Source: Proteobacteria bacterium UBA4457 (GTDB taxonomy: Bacteria; Pseudomonadota; Gammaproteobacteria; Ga0077536). From it: a stretch of DNA of 40,394 nucleotides. Every line of letters starts with the position of its first letter. Within the stretch, counting starts at the first letter, position 1. Positions 1-8,982 of the stretch are shown here, one piece after another. Under the pieces are notes generated by a model that had not been told where the DNA came from, ran no database searches, and was given only the letters and a program-made list of their open reading frames with translations. The stretch is from assembly GCA_002390205.1 (NCBI GenBank), contig DGOV01000020.1:3653-44046 (forward strand), in the 5' to 3' direction. The translations under genes and the position numbers were made by a program.

Positions 1-330
1 AGAACCAAAATTTCCTTGGCCATCTACCAGCATATAACGCAAAGAAAAATCCTGAGCCATCCGCACTAGCGTGTCATAAATCGCATTATCTCCGTGCGGA
101 TGGTATTTACCCATCACGTCACCCACCACCCTAGCGCACTTTACATAGGGTCGGTTCCACAAACTATTTGACTCTTGCATCGCATAAAGAACTCGCCTGT
201 GCACTGGTTTGAGACCATCTCTAGCATCGGGCAACGCTCGTCCCACAATTACGCTCATAGCGTAATCCATATATGACTGACGCATTTCGTCTTCTATGAC
301 TCGACTTTGCTGACGTTCTATTTCGACCAT
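1..330 (-). CDS. gyrA: DNA gyrase subunit A, N-terminal part (truncated by window edge)
   Basis: GyrA is the DNA breakage-reunion subunit of gyrase, which introduces negative supercoils. Only the first 110 codons are present; the gene runs off the left edge, so the catalytic tyrosine is not in view. Recognisable blocks are SYMDYAMSVIVGRALPDARD (residues 19-38), the GLKPVHRRVLYAM block (39-51), and the quinolone-resistance region HPHGDNAIYD (77-86). Asn82 occupies the place of E. coli Ser83, while Asp86 (E. coli Asp87) is kept. The ATG at 328-330 gives an N-terminus of normal length, but no clear Shine-Dalgarno sequence precedes it. The spacing and wording of the motifs favour GyrA over ParC. 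The gene is divergent from the amidohydrolase gene. Confidence 0.95.
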   Translation of the reverse strand, partial: MVEIERQQSRVIEDEMRQSYMDYAMSVIVGRALPDARDGLKPVHRRVLYAMQESNSLWNRPYVKCARVVGDVMGKYHPHGDNAIYDTLVRMAQDFSLRYMLVDGQGNFGS

Positions 331-630
331 AGGAGAAAACAACCTATTGATTAATATGGGGTATTTACTAAATTTTACTAGTGAATAGCTTAACACACAA
401 CGGTCTTAAAAGCACCCTAATTGACTATTTTAAAGGTGGTTATAAAGCCGCCTGAAATTTAGAATAAATGCACCACCATCTCTACGAAAAAAAATCTAAG
501 ATTAAAGTCACCTGTGCATTATTATGTTAAGTATCGTAAAGAATTTAATGAGACGGCAGAGAGAGAAAAAATCCAGAATCAGATATGCTATTTTGCTTAT
601 TAAGAAAATTAGGACTCCGAGTACTGTTTT
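331..630. other. Intergenic region between divergent gyrA and amidohydrolase gene
   Basis: AT-rich spacer of 300 bases holding the two divergent 5' regions. Besides the candidate gyrA promoter there is a short hairpin at 434-453 (AGGTGG, 8-base loop, CCGCCT with one G-T pair). On the plus strand TTGACT (421-426) is followed by TATAAA (441-446), but with only 14 bases between them, too short for a good promoter. Small open frames in 508-788 show no recognisable protein and I do not call them genes. Confidence 0.5.
372..400 (-). promoter_or_regulatory. Candidate sigma70 promoter for gyrA
   Basis: On the minus strand TTGTGT (395-400) and TAAAAT (372-377) are separated by exactly 17 bases. The -10 matches the consensus at 5 of 6 positions; the -35 matches only in TTG. 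It lies about 40 bases upstream of the gyrA start. Seen by eye only. Confidence 0.35.
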
Positions 631-1926
631 ATGCTTCAAGCGATACACGCCGGCTGGATCATTCCTGTCAAACCGACTCCCGAAATTCTTGCCAATCATA
701 CCTTGGTAATAGAGGATTCAATGATTCGCGACCTAGTTCCCACGACGGAGTGGGCTTCTTCTCCGAATTTGAAAGAATACCACCTTAAAGAGCATGTTCT
801 AATGCCCGGCTTAGTGAATGCAAATGCGAATGCATCGACTGCTCTTTTAAGGGGCTCTGATAGAGTTTTGCATCAAAAATCAATCCGCGAACGCCACTGG
901 ATGGACGAAATAGGATATTCAAGCTATGAGCTTGTTCGAGATAGCACCCTTCTCGCAGGTGCAGAGATGCTACTTGCAGGCACAACGTGCTTCGGAGACA
1001 TATGTATCTTTGGTGATGCTATGGCCGAATCCTGCATTACATTGGGAGTGAGGGCTGCTATTGCAAGCCTTATAGCCGACGACTCCAGTGTGTGGGCAGC
1101 TAACCTTAATGAATATTTCTCGAAGAGTGAGAAACTTCATGATAGATATCGGATGCACCCGCATATACACTGCCGCTTTGGAGCAAAAGCAGCTATATTA
1201 TCTAGCAAAGAAAGCTTAGCTAGATTAAAAGGATTGTCCCAAGAACTCGATCTTGCAGTCCACCTATCTCTGAAACCGAGCGGTCGGTCAAATGGCGGCG
1301 CAGCTGCCAAAAAAAACGATTCCCGCCTCATTGAAGAACTTGCAACTGCACAACTCTTGTCTCCCAAACTTATGATCACAGGTTCGGAGCACTTGTCTAT
1401 GGGAGAAATCGACATGATGAACCTAACAGGAACCCAAACCGTGGTTTGCCAAGCTAGTGATATTATAAAGCCCAAAGGAGTGACCAATCTTCGCAAACTG
1501 ATTCATGCCAGTCACAATGTAGGACTAGGCTCAGATAGTTCGGCGACAAACTCCAACTTTGATTTGTTTCGAGAGATAGCTGGCGTTGCAAGAATCATGA
1601 AATCAGAATCTACTGAAAATACTACTTATACAGATGCGAAAATTTTAGAAATTTCCACTTATGGGGGAGCAAAAGCGCTAGGTTTAGAAGATACTATAGG
1701 AAGCTTAGAGGAGAATAAATTAGCTGACGTTATCGCCATAGACATGAGCGACTTCAGAAGCAAGCCTATCAGAAATCTGACTGAACAAATAATCAACCGA
1801 ACTGAGCAAAGACAAATTACACACGTCTGGGTTGGAGGGCGCCTTATAGTTGAACTCAGCCAACTGAAGAACCCTAATCGCTCATCCTTGAATAGAGTCG
1901 CTTCACTTTATGAAAGCAATTCCTAA
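631..1926 (+). CDS. TRZ/ATZ/MtaD-family amidohydrolase homologue with lost active site (probable pseudoenzyme)
   Basis: 431 aa, full length for the 5-methylthioadenosine/S-adenosylhomocysteine deaminase-like amidohydrolases that sit near gyrA in other gammaproteobacteria. The fold markers remain: PGLVNA (59-64), LLRG (72-75), LGSDSSATNS (299-308), a C-terminal GSLEENKLADVIAIDMS (358-374) and HVWVGGR (398-404). The catalytic residues do not. The HxH metal pair is Asn65 and Asn67. The His of the GPHAPY block is Lys186. The metal His and catalytic Glu of the HxxE block are Ser213 and Pro216. The next His (AVHMT block) is Gly251. Only Asp302 is kept. The frame is open throughout, so this looks like a retained non-catalytic protein or a gene early in decay, not an active deaminase. 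An in-frame stop at 610-612 limits the start to ATG 631. Its 3' end overlaps rnt by 4 bases. Confidence 0.85.
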   Translation: MLQAIHAGWIIPVKPTPEILANHTLVIEDSMIRDLVPTTEWASSPNLKEYHLKEHVLMPGLVNANANASTALLRGSDRVLHQKSIRERHWMDEIGYSSYELVRDSTLLAGAEMLLAGTTCFGDICIFGDAMAESCITLGVRAAIASLIADDSSVWAANLNEYFSKSEKLHDRYRMHPHIHCRFGAKAAILSSKESLARLKGLSQELDLAVHLSLKPSGRSNGGAAAKKNDSRLIEELATAQLLSPKLMITGSEHLSMGEIDMMNLTGTQTVVCQASDIIKPKGVTNLRKLIHASHNVGLGSDSSATNSNFDLFREIAGVARIMKSESTENTTYTDAKILEISTYGGAKALGLEDTIGSLEENKLADVIAIDMSDFRSKPIRNLTEQIINRTEQRQITHVWVGGRLIVELSQLKNPNRSSLNRVASLYESNS

Positions 1927-2534
1927 AGTTCGCTGCGCCTATCCCATAGGTTAACAATCTTACAAAACAGGTCAGCCGTTCTTTCGGCATCATAAACAGC
2001 TGAGTGAGCCGATGCATTATCCCATTCACTTCCCGAAGCCACGACTGCTCTCGAAAGGACTGTCTGTCCATAAGCTAAGCCTGCAAGAGCCGCAGTATCA
2101 AAGGTGCTAAAGTGGTGAAAAGGCGATTTTTTCATACGGGTTCTTGCTGCTGCGGCCTTTATAAAACTCAGATCAAATGAGGGGTTGTGGCCTACCAATA
2201 TTGCTCGGGTACATTCATGAAGATCGAGCTGACCATTCGTGTATTCAAATAACTCCGACAAACCCTCTTTTTCCTCAACGGCCATCCTAAATGGATGAAA
2301 TGGATCTATCTTATTGAATTCTAATGCACTTTGTTCCAGATTAGCACCCTCAAAAGGGGTAATATGGCAGGAAACGGTATGGAAAGGATACCAACCCTTA
2401 ACTTCGTCCAAATCAAGAAAAACTGCCGCTATTTCTAATAAAGCATCGGTTTCAGAATTAAATCCAGCTGTTTCCACATCAACGACCACCGGTAGGAAAC
2501 CTCTAAAACGCCCAGCAACTTCTTTATTATTCAC
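1923..2534 (-). CDS. rnt: Ribonuclease T
   Basis: RNase T is a 3'-5' exoribonuclease that trims tRNA (CCA turnover) and the 3' ends of 5S and 23S rRNA; it belongs to the DEDDh exonuclease family. 203 aa, normal length. The catalytic set is visible: Asp19 and Glu21 in VDVETAGF, Asp121 in GHNPSFDLSF, and His177 and Asp182 in HSAVYDAERT. The FNKIDPFHPFR stretch (73-83) is typical of RNase T. The stop overlaps the stop of the amidohydrolase gene tail to tail. It is divergent from tas, with a 104-base spacer that should hold both promoters. Confidence 0.95.
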   Translation of the reverse strand: MNNKEVAGRFRGFLPVVVDVETAGFNSETDALLEIAAVFLDLDEVKGWYPFHTVSCHITPFEGANLEQSALEFNKIDPFHPFRMAVEEKEGLSELFEYTNGQLDLHECTRAILVGHNPSFDLSFIKAAAARTRMKKSPFHHFSTFDTAALAGLAYGQTVLSRAVVASGSEWDNASAHSAVYDAERTADLFCKIVNLWDRRSEL

Positions 2535-2638
2535 AATCCCATACTATCCATTAGAAAGAGGCAGTAATTTATAAAGAAAGTCACTTTGATTTTACCTACA
2601 ATGAGAAGCGTCTAATCTCAAGTCTACCACTATGCACT

Positions 2639-3679
2639 ATGCAAAAACATAAATTCGGAAAAAGTAACATTAACATCAGCAGCCTTTGTATGGGCTGCAT
2701 GACTCTATCTGCGAGGAAAACTGATATTGATGCGGTAAAGCTACTCGACCATGCCTTAGCCAACGGAATATGTTTTTTTGATACTGCAGAGATGTATCCG
2801 ACTCCTATTAGGGAATCAACATATGGAAGTTCAGAAGAATTAATAGGTAAATGGCTGAGAAAAAAAGGAGGTAGAAGCGAAATCACCCTCGCCACGAAAG
2901 CATCTGGACCAGCAGCTTTTGTGCCCTGGATTCGTTCAGGGAAATCTAGGCACAACCGAGCTAATCTAATCTCGGCAGTGGAAAGTAGCCTTAAACGACT
3001 TCAAACTGATTATATCGATATATTCCAACTCCATTGGCCCGATAGAGCAACAAATTTTTTTAATGTAAGAGGCTTTAAAGTACCAAAAAAAGATTTAACT
3101 TTTGATATCGAAGACACTCTTGATGTGCTTATGGAACTTGTGGCGAGCGGAAAAATTAGATCATTCGGTATTTGTAACGAAACTGCTTGGGGAGCTATGA
3201 CATTTATAAAAAATATGGAAAAGAGAAACTCAAACGACACCCTAGCAATTCAAAACCCCTATAACCTACTGAATAGGAGCCTAGAGGTGGGTCTAAGCGA
3301 AATTATTGCTCGAGAAGACATTACATTTTTCGCTCATTCTCCTTTAGCTTCAGGAATACTTACAGGAAAATATTTTAATGGATCAGCCCTCGCCAGTTCA
3401 CGTCTAAATCAAAATCACCATGGCGATGTATTTAAAAGTCCAGCTTTACTAAAAGCAGCAGAAAAGTACGTAACTATTGCTAAAAATCATGGAATAGACC
3501 CCACACAAATGGCTATTGCATGGCTCTTATCGCAACCGGTCGTAACCAGCGTTATTATAGGAGTAACTAACAGGTCGCAATTGACGCATAATTTGAATTC
3601 TTGCGATGTAACTTTAACCCGCGAGATCATAAAAGACATCGACCGCATACAACAGGAGATTCCCAACCCGTGCCCTTAA
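2639..3679 (+). CDS. tas: NADP(H)-dependent aldo/keto reductase, Tas family
   Basis: 346 aa, same length as E. coli Tas, a TIM-barrel aldo/keto reductase; its physiological substrate is not settled. The catalytic tetrad is in place: Asp48 and Tyr53 (FFDTAEMY), Lys87 (ATKASGP) and His132 (QLHWPDR). Other Tas-like stretches are SLKRLQTDYIDIFQ (117-130), GKIRSFGICNETAWG, and QNPYNLLNRSLEVGL. The last 10 bases overlap the start of purB, so the two are probably cotranscribed and translationally coupled. The pairing with purB has no obvious metabolic logic. Confidence 0.93.
   Translation: MQKHKFGKSNINISSLCMGCMTLSARKTDIDAVKLLDHALANGICFFDTAEMYPTPIRESTYGSSEELIGKWLRKKGGRSEITLATKASGPAAFVPWIRSGKSRHNRANLISAVESSLKRLQTDYIDIFQLHWPDRATNFFNVRGFKVPKKDLTFDIEDTLDVLMELVASGKIRSFGICNETAWGAMTFIKNMEKRNSNDTLAIQNPYNLLNRSLEVGLSEIIAREDITFFAHSPLASGILTGKYFNGSALASSRLNQNHHGDVFKSPALLKAAEKYVTIAKNHGIDPTQMAIAWLLSQPVVTSVIIGVTNRSQLTHNLNSCDVTLTREIIKDIDRIQQEIPNPCP
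3654..3658 (+). promoter_or_regulatory. Ribosome binding site setting the purB GTG start
   Basis: AGGAG lies 11 bases before GTG 3670, inside the end of tas. No ATG in the purB frame lies close to the conserved LSPLDGRY start of the protein, so this site favours GTG 3670 over the distant upstream ATG at 3601. Confidence 0.6.
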
Positions 3680-5058
3680 TAGAAGAACAACTTCCTTCCT
3701 TTGCTTTAACCGCGCTTTCTCCTCTAGATGGAAGGTATGCCACTCAAACTGAGTCTCTAAGGCCTATTATGAGCGAGTTTGGACTCATTAAGTATCGTGT
3801 TCTCGTCGAAATTGAATGGATAAAAGCTCTTGCAGCCAACAGAGAATTCCATTATCTCAAAGCATTTGAGCCCAGTATTTTGCTGAAACTAGACAATCTT
3901 CACCAAAAATTTACGCTAGAAGATGCCGAAAGCATCAAAGTAATCGAGAAAAAGACTAATCATGATGTAAAGGCGGTCGAGTATTTCCTAAAACAGAAAT
4001 TTTCTGCTGAGGAAACCTTAAAAGACTCAACGTCATTCATTCATTTTTCTTGTACCTCCGAAGACATCAATAATTTAGCTTATAGCATGATGCTACGAGA
4101 TGCTCGAGATCAAGTCATACAGCCTGTACTTAGCAGAATCTTAACGCTCTTAGGTCAGAAAGCAGATGAACTTGCAGATCAGCCATTACTATCGAAAACG
4201 CATGGACAAAATGCTACCCCAACTACAATGGGCAAGGAGTTCGCTAACTTTCACATTCGACTCAAGACACAATTGGACAGCCTATTATCAGTAAAGCTTC
4301 TCGGGAAAATAAATGGGGCAGTCGGAAGCTATAATGCGCATGTGGTCGCATGCCCTAATGTCAACTGGCCCGATCTAGCCAAAAAATTTGTAGAAGGTCT
4401 CTCATTAGATTTCAATTCTCATACGACGCAAATCGAACCACACGACTGTATTTCGGAATACTGCGATTCTCTCGCGCGCATAAATACCATTCTTATAGAC
4501 TTTAGTCGCGACGTCTGGAGCTATGTTTCTTCTGGCTACTTCTCTCAACAGCGCATTGAAGGTGAAGTTGGTTCATCAACTATGCCGCATAAAATAAATC
4601 CTATCGACTTCGAAAATGCTGAAGGAAACTTAGGAGTCTCTAGTGCTCTTTTAAGGCATTTTTCTCAGAAACTACCAAATTCCCGACTACAGAGAGATTT
4701 AACTGACTCTACTGTTCTAAGGAGTGTGGGTAGCGCGGTAGGATATAGCTTACTTGCAAGTATATCCCTTACAAAAGGCTTAAAAAAGTTACGGGTAAAT
4801 GCGGCTACAATGAATTCCGATCTTGATAAATCATGGGAAGTCCTGACTGAACCCGTACAAACAATGATGAGGTGCTATGGTATAGAAGACTCTTATGAGC
4901 AGCTCAAGGAAATCGCGCGCGGGCGCCCTATCGAAAAAGATACCTTGCATGCATTCATTGCGACGCTAACCATTCCAGAAAAAGCAAAAGATGTATTAAG
5001 AAGTCTCACGCCATCAAATTACATAGGACTGGCTTCAAAACTGGCCCGCGAGAGGTAA
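3670..5058 (+). CDS. purB: Adenylosuccinate lyase
   Basis: Adenylosuccinate lyase of the fumarase/aspartase superfamily. It splits SAICAR to AICAR and adenylosuccinate to AMP, releasing fumarate in both steps of purine synthesis. 462 aa from the GTG start, close to the 456 of E. coli. Motifs: LSPLDGRY near the N-terminus, TSEDINN (129-135), KTHGQNATPTT with the catalytic His178, and the superfamily signature GSSTMPHKINP (301-311), whose flexible loop carries the catalytic serine. An upstream in-frame ATG at 3601 would add 23 residues not found in the family. purL follows after 42 bases, so two purine genes form a pair. Confidence 0.96.
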   Translation: MPLIEEQLPSFALTALSPLDGRYATQTESLRPIMSEFGLIKYRVLVEIEWIKALAANREFHYLKAFEPSILLKLDNLHQKFTLEDAESIKVIEKKTNHDVKAVEYFLKQKFSAEETLKDSTSFIHFSCTSEDINNLAYSMMLRDARDQVIQPVLSRILTLLGQKADELADQPLLSKTHGQNATPTTMGKEFANFHIRLKTQLDSLLSVKLLGKINGAVGSYNAHVVACPNVNWPDLAKKFVEGLSLDFNSHTTQIEPHDCISEYCDSLARINTILIDFSRDVWSYVSSGYFSQQRIEGEVGSSTMPHKINPIDFENAEGNLGVSSALLRHFSQKLPNSRLQRDLTDSTVLRSVGSAVGYSLLASISLTKGLKKLRVNAATMNSDLDKSWEVLTEPVQTMMRCYGIEDSYEQLKEIARGRPIEKDTLHAFIATLTIPEKAKDVLRSLTPSNYIGLASKLARER

Positions 5059-5100
5059 GTTAACTTTTTTCAATGTAACATTTAATAAGGATCAAGTTTA

Positions 5101-8100
5101 ATGCTAATGCTGCAAGGCTACCGAGCGCATTCAGATTTTTCACTCCAAAGAATTAAAGAAGCCATTTTCACGAGTAGTGATGACGTATCGAGTCTGAGAT
5201 CGGAATACTTATATCTGATCCGGTTCAAATACGAGCTAAAAATTTCGAAAGAACATGAAGACAGACTCATAGAGTTAACTCGGTCAAAAAAGAAAATAAA
5301 CGATGTCGACATTGAGCGTGCGGCATTTTTTGTACGCCCTAGAATCGGCACTATTTCTCCGTGGACGACAAAAGCACTAGAAATATGCAAAAACTGTGGC
5401 ATTGATGATCTTGAGCACATAGAACGGATAGTCGTATGGTACGCAGATGACACAAGGATAGAAGAACTCAAAGCTAATCGGAATAAGTTGCACGATAGAA
5501 TGACGGAGAGTTGCACGGACGCTCTAAATAAAAAATCCTCTATTCACCCACTGAAAGGGAAAAGCCTAAGAATGATTCCAGTCCTGAAAAATGGAATCAA
5601 GGAACTGACCAAAGCAAACAAAGAACTTGGCTTGGCACTAACAGAGAATGAAATGGAATACTTAATGTCTTCGTTTCAGGGATTAGAACGTGACCCTACT
5701 GATGTAGAGCTAATGATGTTTGCACAAGCAAATTCAGAACACTGTCGACACAAGGTTTTTAATTCTGACTGGCAAATAGATAACGCAGAAAAAGACTATT
5801 CTCTGTTTGATATGATAAGAAATACGCATAAGTTAAACCCTAACGGGGTGCTATCAGCCTATCGCGACAACGCGGCTGTAACTCAAGGCTATAAAGCAAA
5901 AAGGCTATTGATAGACGAACAGAGCAAGAATTACAAACTTATAACGGAGCAGACCAATATAGTTCTAAAAGTAGAGACGCATAATCACCCAACAGCCATA
6001 TCACCTTATTCTGGAGCTGCAACTGGCTCAGGAGGAGAAATACGTGATGAGGGTGCTACGGGTCGAGGAGCAAAACCAAAAGCGGGGCTAACAGGATTTT
6101 CCGTATCTCATTTAAGGTTACCTAATAAAAATGAACCCTGGGAGATCGCTCGAAGGCTAAATCCAAGATTAGCGAGCTCATTCGAAATTATGAGAGATGG
6201 TCCTATAGGCTCAGCAGCATTTAATAATGAATTTGGTCGACCTTCTCTCAGCGGATATTTCAGGACTTTTGAACTCCCAAACGAGGGGGCCTCTATCTGG
6301 GGGTATGACAAACCCATTATGTTAGCTGGTGGCGTTGGAAACATAAGGCCTCGTGATGTTGAAAAATTAACGATAGACGTCGGCAGTAAGATAGTCATTC
6401 TCGGCGGACCTGCGATGCTAATTGGACTTGGCGGTGGAGCCGCATCATCAGTCGAGTCTGGCGCTATGGATACCGAGTTAGATTTTGCGTCTGTGCAGCG
6501 CGGCAACCCCGAGATGGAGAGACGGTGTCAACAGGTTATCGATGTCTGCTACTCGATGAAAGGCGAAAATCCTATCCAAATGATTCATGACGTTGGTGCT
6601 GGGGGACTGTCAAACGCTATCCCAGAGCTTCTGCAGGATAGCCATAGAGGTGGGGAGATCCGCCTCAGAAAAATACCAGTTGCCGAACCAACTCTTTCTC
6701 CGTTGGAGATTTGGTGTAACGAAGCTCAGGAGCGTTACGTATTAGCAATAAAAGACATAGAAATTTCGAAGCTGCAAGACATCTGCGATAGAGAAAGATG
6801 TCCATTTGCTATTGTTGGTCATGCGACCTTAGAACCATATTTAATAATACATGATGAAATAATAGATAATTATCCGGTCAACATCCCTATGGGGCTATTA
6901 TTCGGGAATACTCCAACAATAAAAAAAATCGCTACTACCGTAAAGTCTAAATTAGCAGACAATAAACCTGAAACAAGTGCAGCGGACCTAGAAATTTTAC
7001 TCCATCAAGTGTTATCTTTTCCGACGGTTGCGGACAAGCGTTTTCTAATCACAATCGGAGACCGTACAGTTGGTGGTTTAACCATGCGCGACCAGATGGT
7101 CGGTCCTTGGCAAGTACCGGTAGCAGACTGTGCGATAACTGCGAGTGGTTTTGACGACATGGTTGGTGAAGCGATGGCCTTGGGAGAGCGGACACCAGTG
7201 GCTGTAATAGATGGACCCGCATCTGCAAGGCTCGCTGTCGGAGAGGCTATAACAAATATTTGCGCTGCAAGAATCAAACAACTCTCCGAGCTTACACTTT
7301 CGGCGAACTGGATGTCGTCCGAAGGTAGCTCGGGCGAGAATGCAAAACTCTACTCCATGGTTGAGGCAGTAGGTATGGAGCTTTGTCCAGCCTTAGGAAT
7401 CAATATTCCGGTGGGCAAGGACTCCATGTCCATGAAAACGGCATGGAAGGCAGAAGACATATCCTACGAAACAACGTCGCCGACTTCGCTGGTGATCTCG
7501 GCTTTTGCTCCTGTCTGTGATGTGACGAAAACTTTAACACCTGAGCTAAAAACGGATGTAGAGTCAGTGATACTCTTAATAGATCTAGGTAAAGGGGAGA
7601 ATAGGCTTGGTGCCTCTATCTTACAACAGACTACCGGAATATTTGGAGGCCCATCACCAGATGTGGATGATCCAGACATCATTAAAGAATTTTTCGAATT
7701 CATTCAAGCGCTAAACGAAAATAACTATTTGCTAGCGTACCACGATCGCTCAGACGGAGGCTTAATAGTTACGCTTTGCGAAATGGCGTTCTCAAGTCGC
7801 TGTGGTTTAAATATACATATAGAAGACGAAAACCTACTGGCTGCGCTTTTCTCGGAAGAACTAGGAGCCGTAATACAAATAGACAAAGACAAATACTCGG
7901 AGCTTCAAGAATTTCTTGAGCAGTACCCACTTATTTCAGCCAATATTTCTGATATCGCAACAATAGCGAAAGGGAAAAAAATCACCATAACCCACCAGAG
8001 CGAGAAAGTTCTCACCAACAGTTTACATGAGACTTTGAATTCTTTTAGTGCAATATCCCATGCAATGCAAAAACTCCGAGATAACCCAAAAACTGCAGAT

Positions 8101-8964
8101 GAGGAGTTAATATCTATACTAGATGAGTCTGATCCAGGTCTCAATATATCTGGCTATGGAGGACCGAAGAGTCGGTCTCCACTCATCCACACTAGAAATA
8201 AGCCCAAAATAGGAATTCTTCGAGAACAAGGAATAAATGGTCAGACAGAGATGGCTGCTGCCTTTATTCGGGCAGGCTTTGAAGCTATAGACATCCACAT
8301 GTCTGACATTCTTATGGGCAGAGAGGATCTTGAAAACATAAATGGCTTAGCCTTCTGCGGTGGATTTTCCTATGGGGATGTAATGGGCGCTGGCATGGGC
8401 TGGGCCGGAACTGTGCGTTACAACCTGGAGGTAAAATCGTCTTTTGAGTCATTCTTTAATCGAGAGAATACCTTCACACTTGGAGTCTGTAACGGATGTC
8501 AGATGCTTTCGTCACTCAGGGATTTCATCCCGGGGGCAGCTAATTGGCCTTCTTTTCTCAAAAACGAATCCACTCAATTTGAGGCGAGGCTAACTATGGT
8601 TGAGATAGAATCATCAAAATCAATCCTATTGCAAGGATTAGAAGGTGCCAAAGCCCCTATTGTAGTGTCACACGGAGAAGGGCGGACAAGTTACGAGAAG
8701 ACTCGAGCTAACGGAAATAACTCATGCTTACGCTATGTTGATAATTATGGAAAAATCGCGACGAGTTACCCAGCGAATCCAAACGGTTCAGAAGATGGAA
8801 TTGCAGGAGTTTGTTCCGATGATGGTCGAGTTACAATTATGATGCCTCATCCAGAAAGAGTGTTCCTCAACCGTCAACTTTCCTGGACGTCTGCGAGAAA
8901 AGCAGAGACTGAAAGCATTTGGATGGAAATTTTCCACAATGCAAAGCAATGGTCTCAGCAATAA
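5101..8964 (+). CDS. purL: Phosphoribosylformylglycinamidine synthase (large, single-chain PurL)
   Basis: Converts FGAR to FGAM with glutamine and ATP in purine synthesis. At 1287 aa it is the fused form used by gammaproteobacteria (E. coli 1295 aa), not the split PurLQS of Gram-positives. Order: N-terminal PurS-like domain; synthetase core with the ATP-binding stretch VETHNHPTAI and GGEIRDEGATGRG (near 295-325); second half-repeat including PVGKDSMSMKTAW; and a C-terminal class I glutamine amidotransferase domain with nucleophile Cys1130 (GVCNGCQ), His1250 and Glu1252 (PHPER). ATG 5101 has AAGGA at 5087-5091, 9 bases upstream. I see no PurR-like operator in the short spacer after purB. Confidence 0.97.
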   Translation: MLMLQGYRAHSDFSLQRIKEAIFTSSDDVSSLRSEYLYLIRFKYELKISKEHEDRLIELTRSKKKINDVDIERAAFFVRPRIGTISPWTTKALEICKNCGIDDLEHIERIVVWYADDTRIEELKANRNKLHDRMTESCTDALNKKSSIHPLKGKSLRMIPVLKNGIKELTKANKELGLALTENEMEYLMSSFQGLERDPTDVELMMFAQANSEHCRHKVFNSDWQIDNAEKDYSLFDMIRNTHKLNPNGVLSAYRDNAAVTQGYKAKRLLIDEQSKNYKLITEQTNIVLKVETHNHPTAISPYSGAATGSGGEIRDEGATGRGAKPKAGLTGFSVSHLRLPNKNEPWEIARRLNPRLASSFEIMRDGPIGSAAFNNEFGRPSLSGYFRTFELPNEGASIWGYDKPIMLAGGVGNIRPRDVEKLTIDVGSKIVILGGPAMLIGLGGGAASSVESGAMDTELDFASVQRGNPEMERRCQQVIDVCYSMKGENPIQMIHDVGAGGLSNAIPELLQDSHRGGEIRLRKIPVAEPTLSPLEIWCNEAQERYVLAIKDIEISKLQDICDRERCPFAIVGHATLEPYLIIHDEIIDNYPVNIPMGLLFGNTPTIKKIATTVKSKLADNKPETSAADLEILLHQVLSFPTVADKRFLITIGDRTVGGLTMRDQMVGPWQVPVADCAITASGFDDMVGEAMALGERTPVAVIDGPASARLAVGEAITNICAARIKQLSELTLSANWMSSEGSSGENAKLYSMVEAVGMELCPALGINIPVGKDSMSMKTAWKAEDISYETTSPTSLVISAFAPVCDVTKTLTPELKTDVESVILLIDLGKGENRLGASILQQTTGIFGGPSPDVDDPDIIKEFFEFIQALNENNYLLAYHDRSDGGLIVTLCEMAFSSRCGLNIHIEDENLLAALFSEELGAVIQIDKDKYSELQEFLEQYPLISANISDIATIAKGKKITITHQSEKVLTNSLHETLNSFSAISHAMQKLRDNPKTADEELISILDESDPGLNISGYGGPKSRSPLIHTRNKPKIGILREQGINGQTEMAAAFIRAGFEAIDIHMSDILMGREDLENINGLAFCGGFSYGDVMGAGMGWAGTVRYNLEVKSSFESFFNRENTFTLGVCNGCQMLSSLRDFIPGAANWPSFLKNESTQFEARLTMVEIESSKSILLQGLEGAKAPIVVSHGEGRTSYEKTRANGNNSCLRYVDNYGKIATSYPANPNGSEDGIAGVCSDDGRVTIMMPHPERVFLNRQLSWTSARKAETESIWMEIFHNAKQWSQQ

Positions 8965-8982
8965 TGAGTTGAGTGTTACCTT

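Noticed and set aside
434..453. Hairpin in the gyrA upstream spacer as a terminator or attenuator
   Set aside because: Only six base pairs including a G-T pair, and no proper U run after it on either strand.
508..788. Small open frames on both strands upstream of the amidohydrolase gene
   Set aside because: No recognisable protein, no good ribosome site, partly overlapping a better-supported gene and AT-rich spacer.
3601..3669. Longer N-terminus for purB from ATG 3601
   Set aside because: Adds 23 residues with no family match and overlaps tas by 79 bases; GTG 3670 has AGGAG upstream and gives the normal length.
5059..5100. PurR-type operator before purL
   Set aside because: The 42-base spacer has no ACGCAAACGTTTGCGT-like palindrome.
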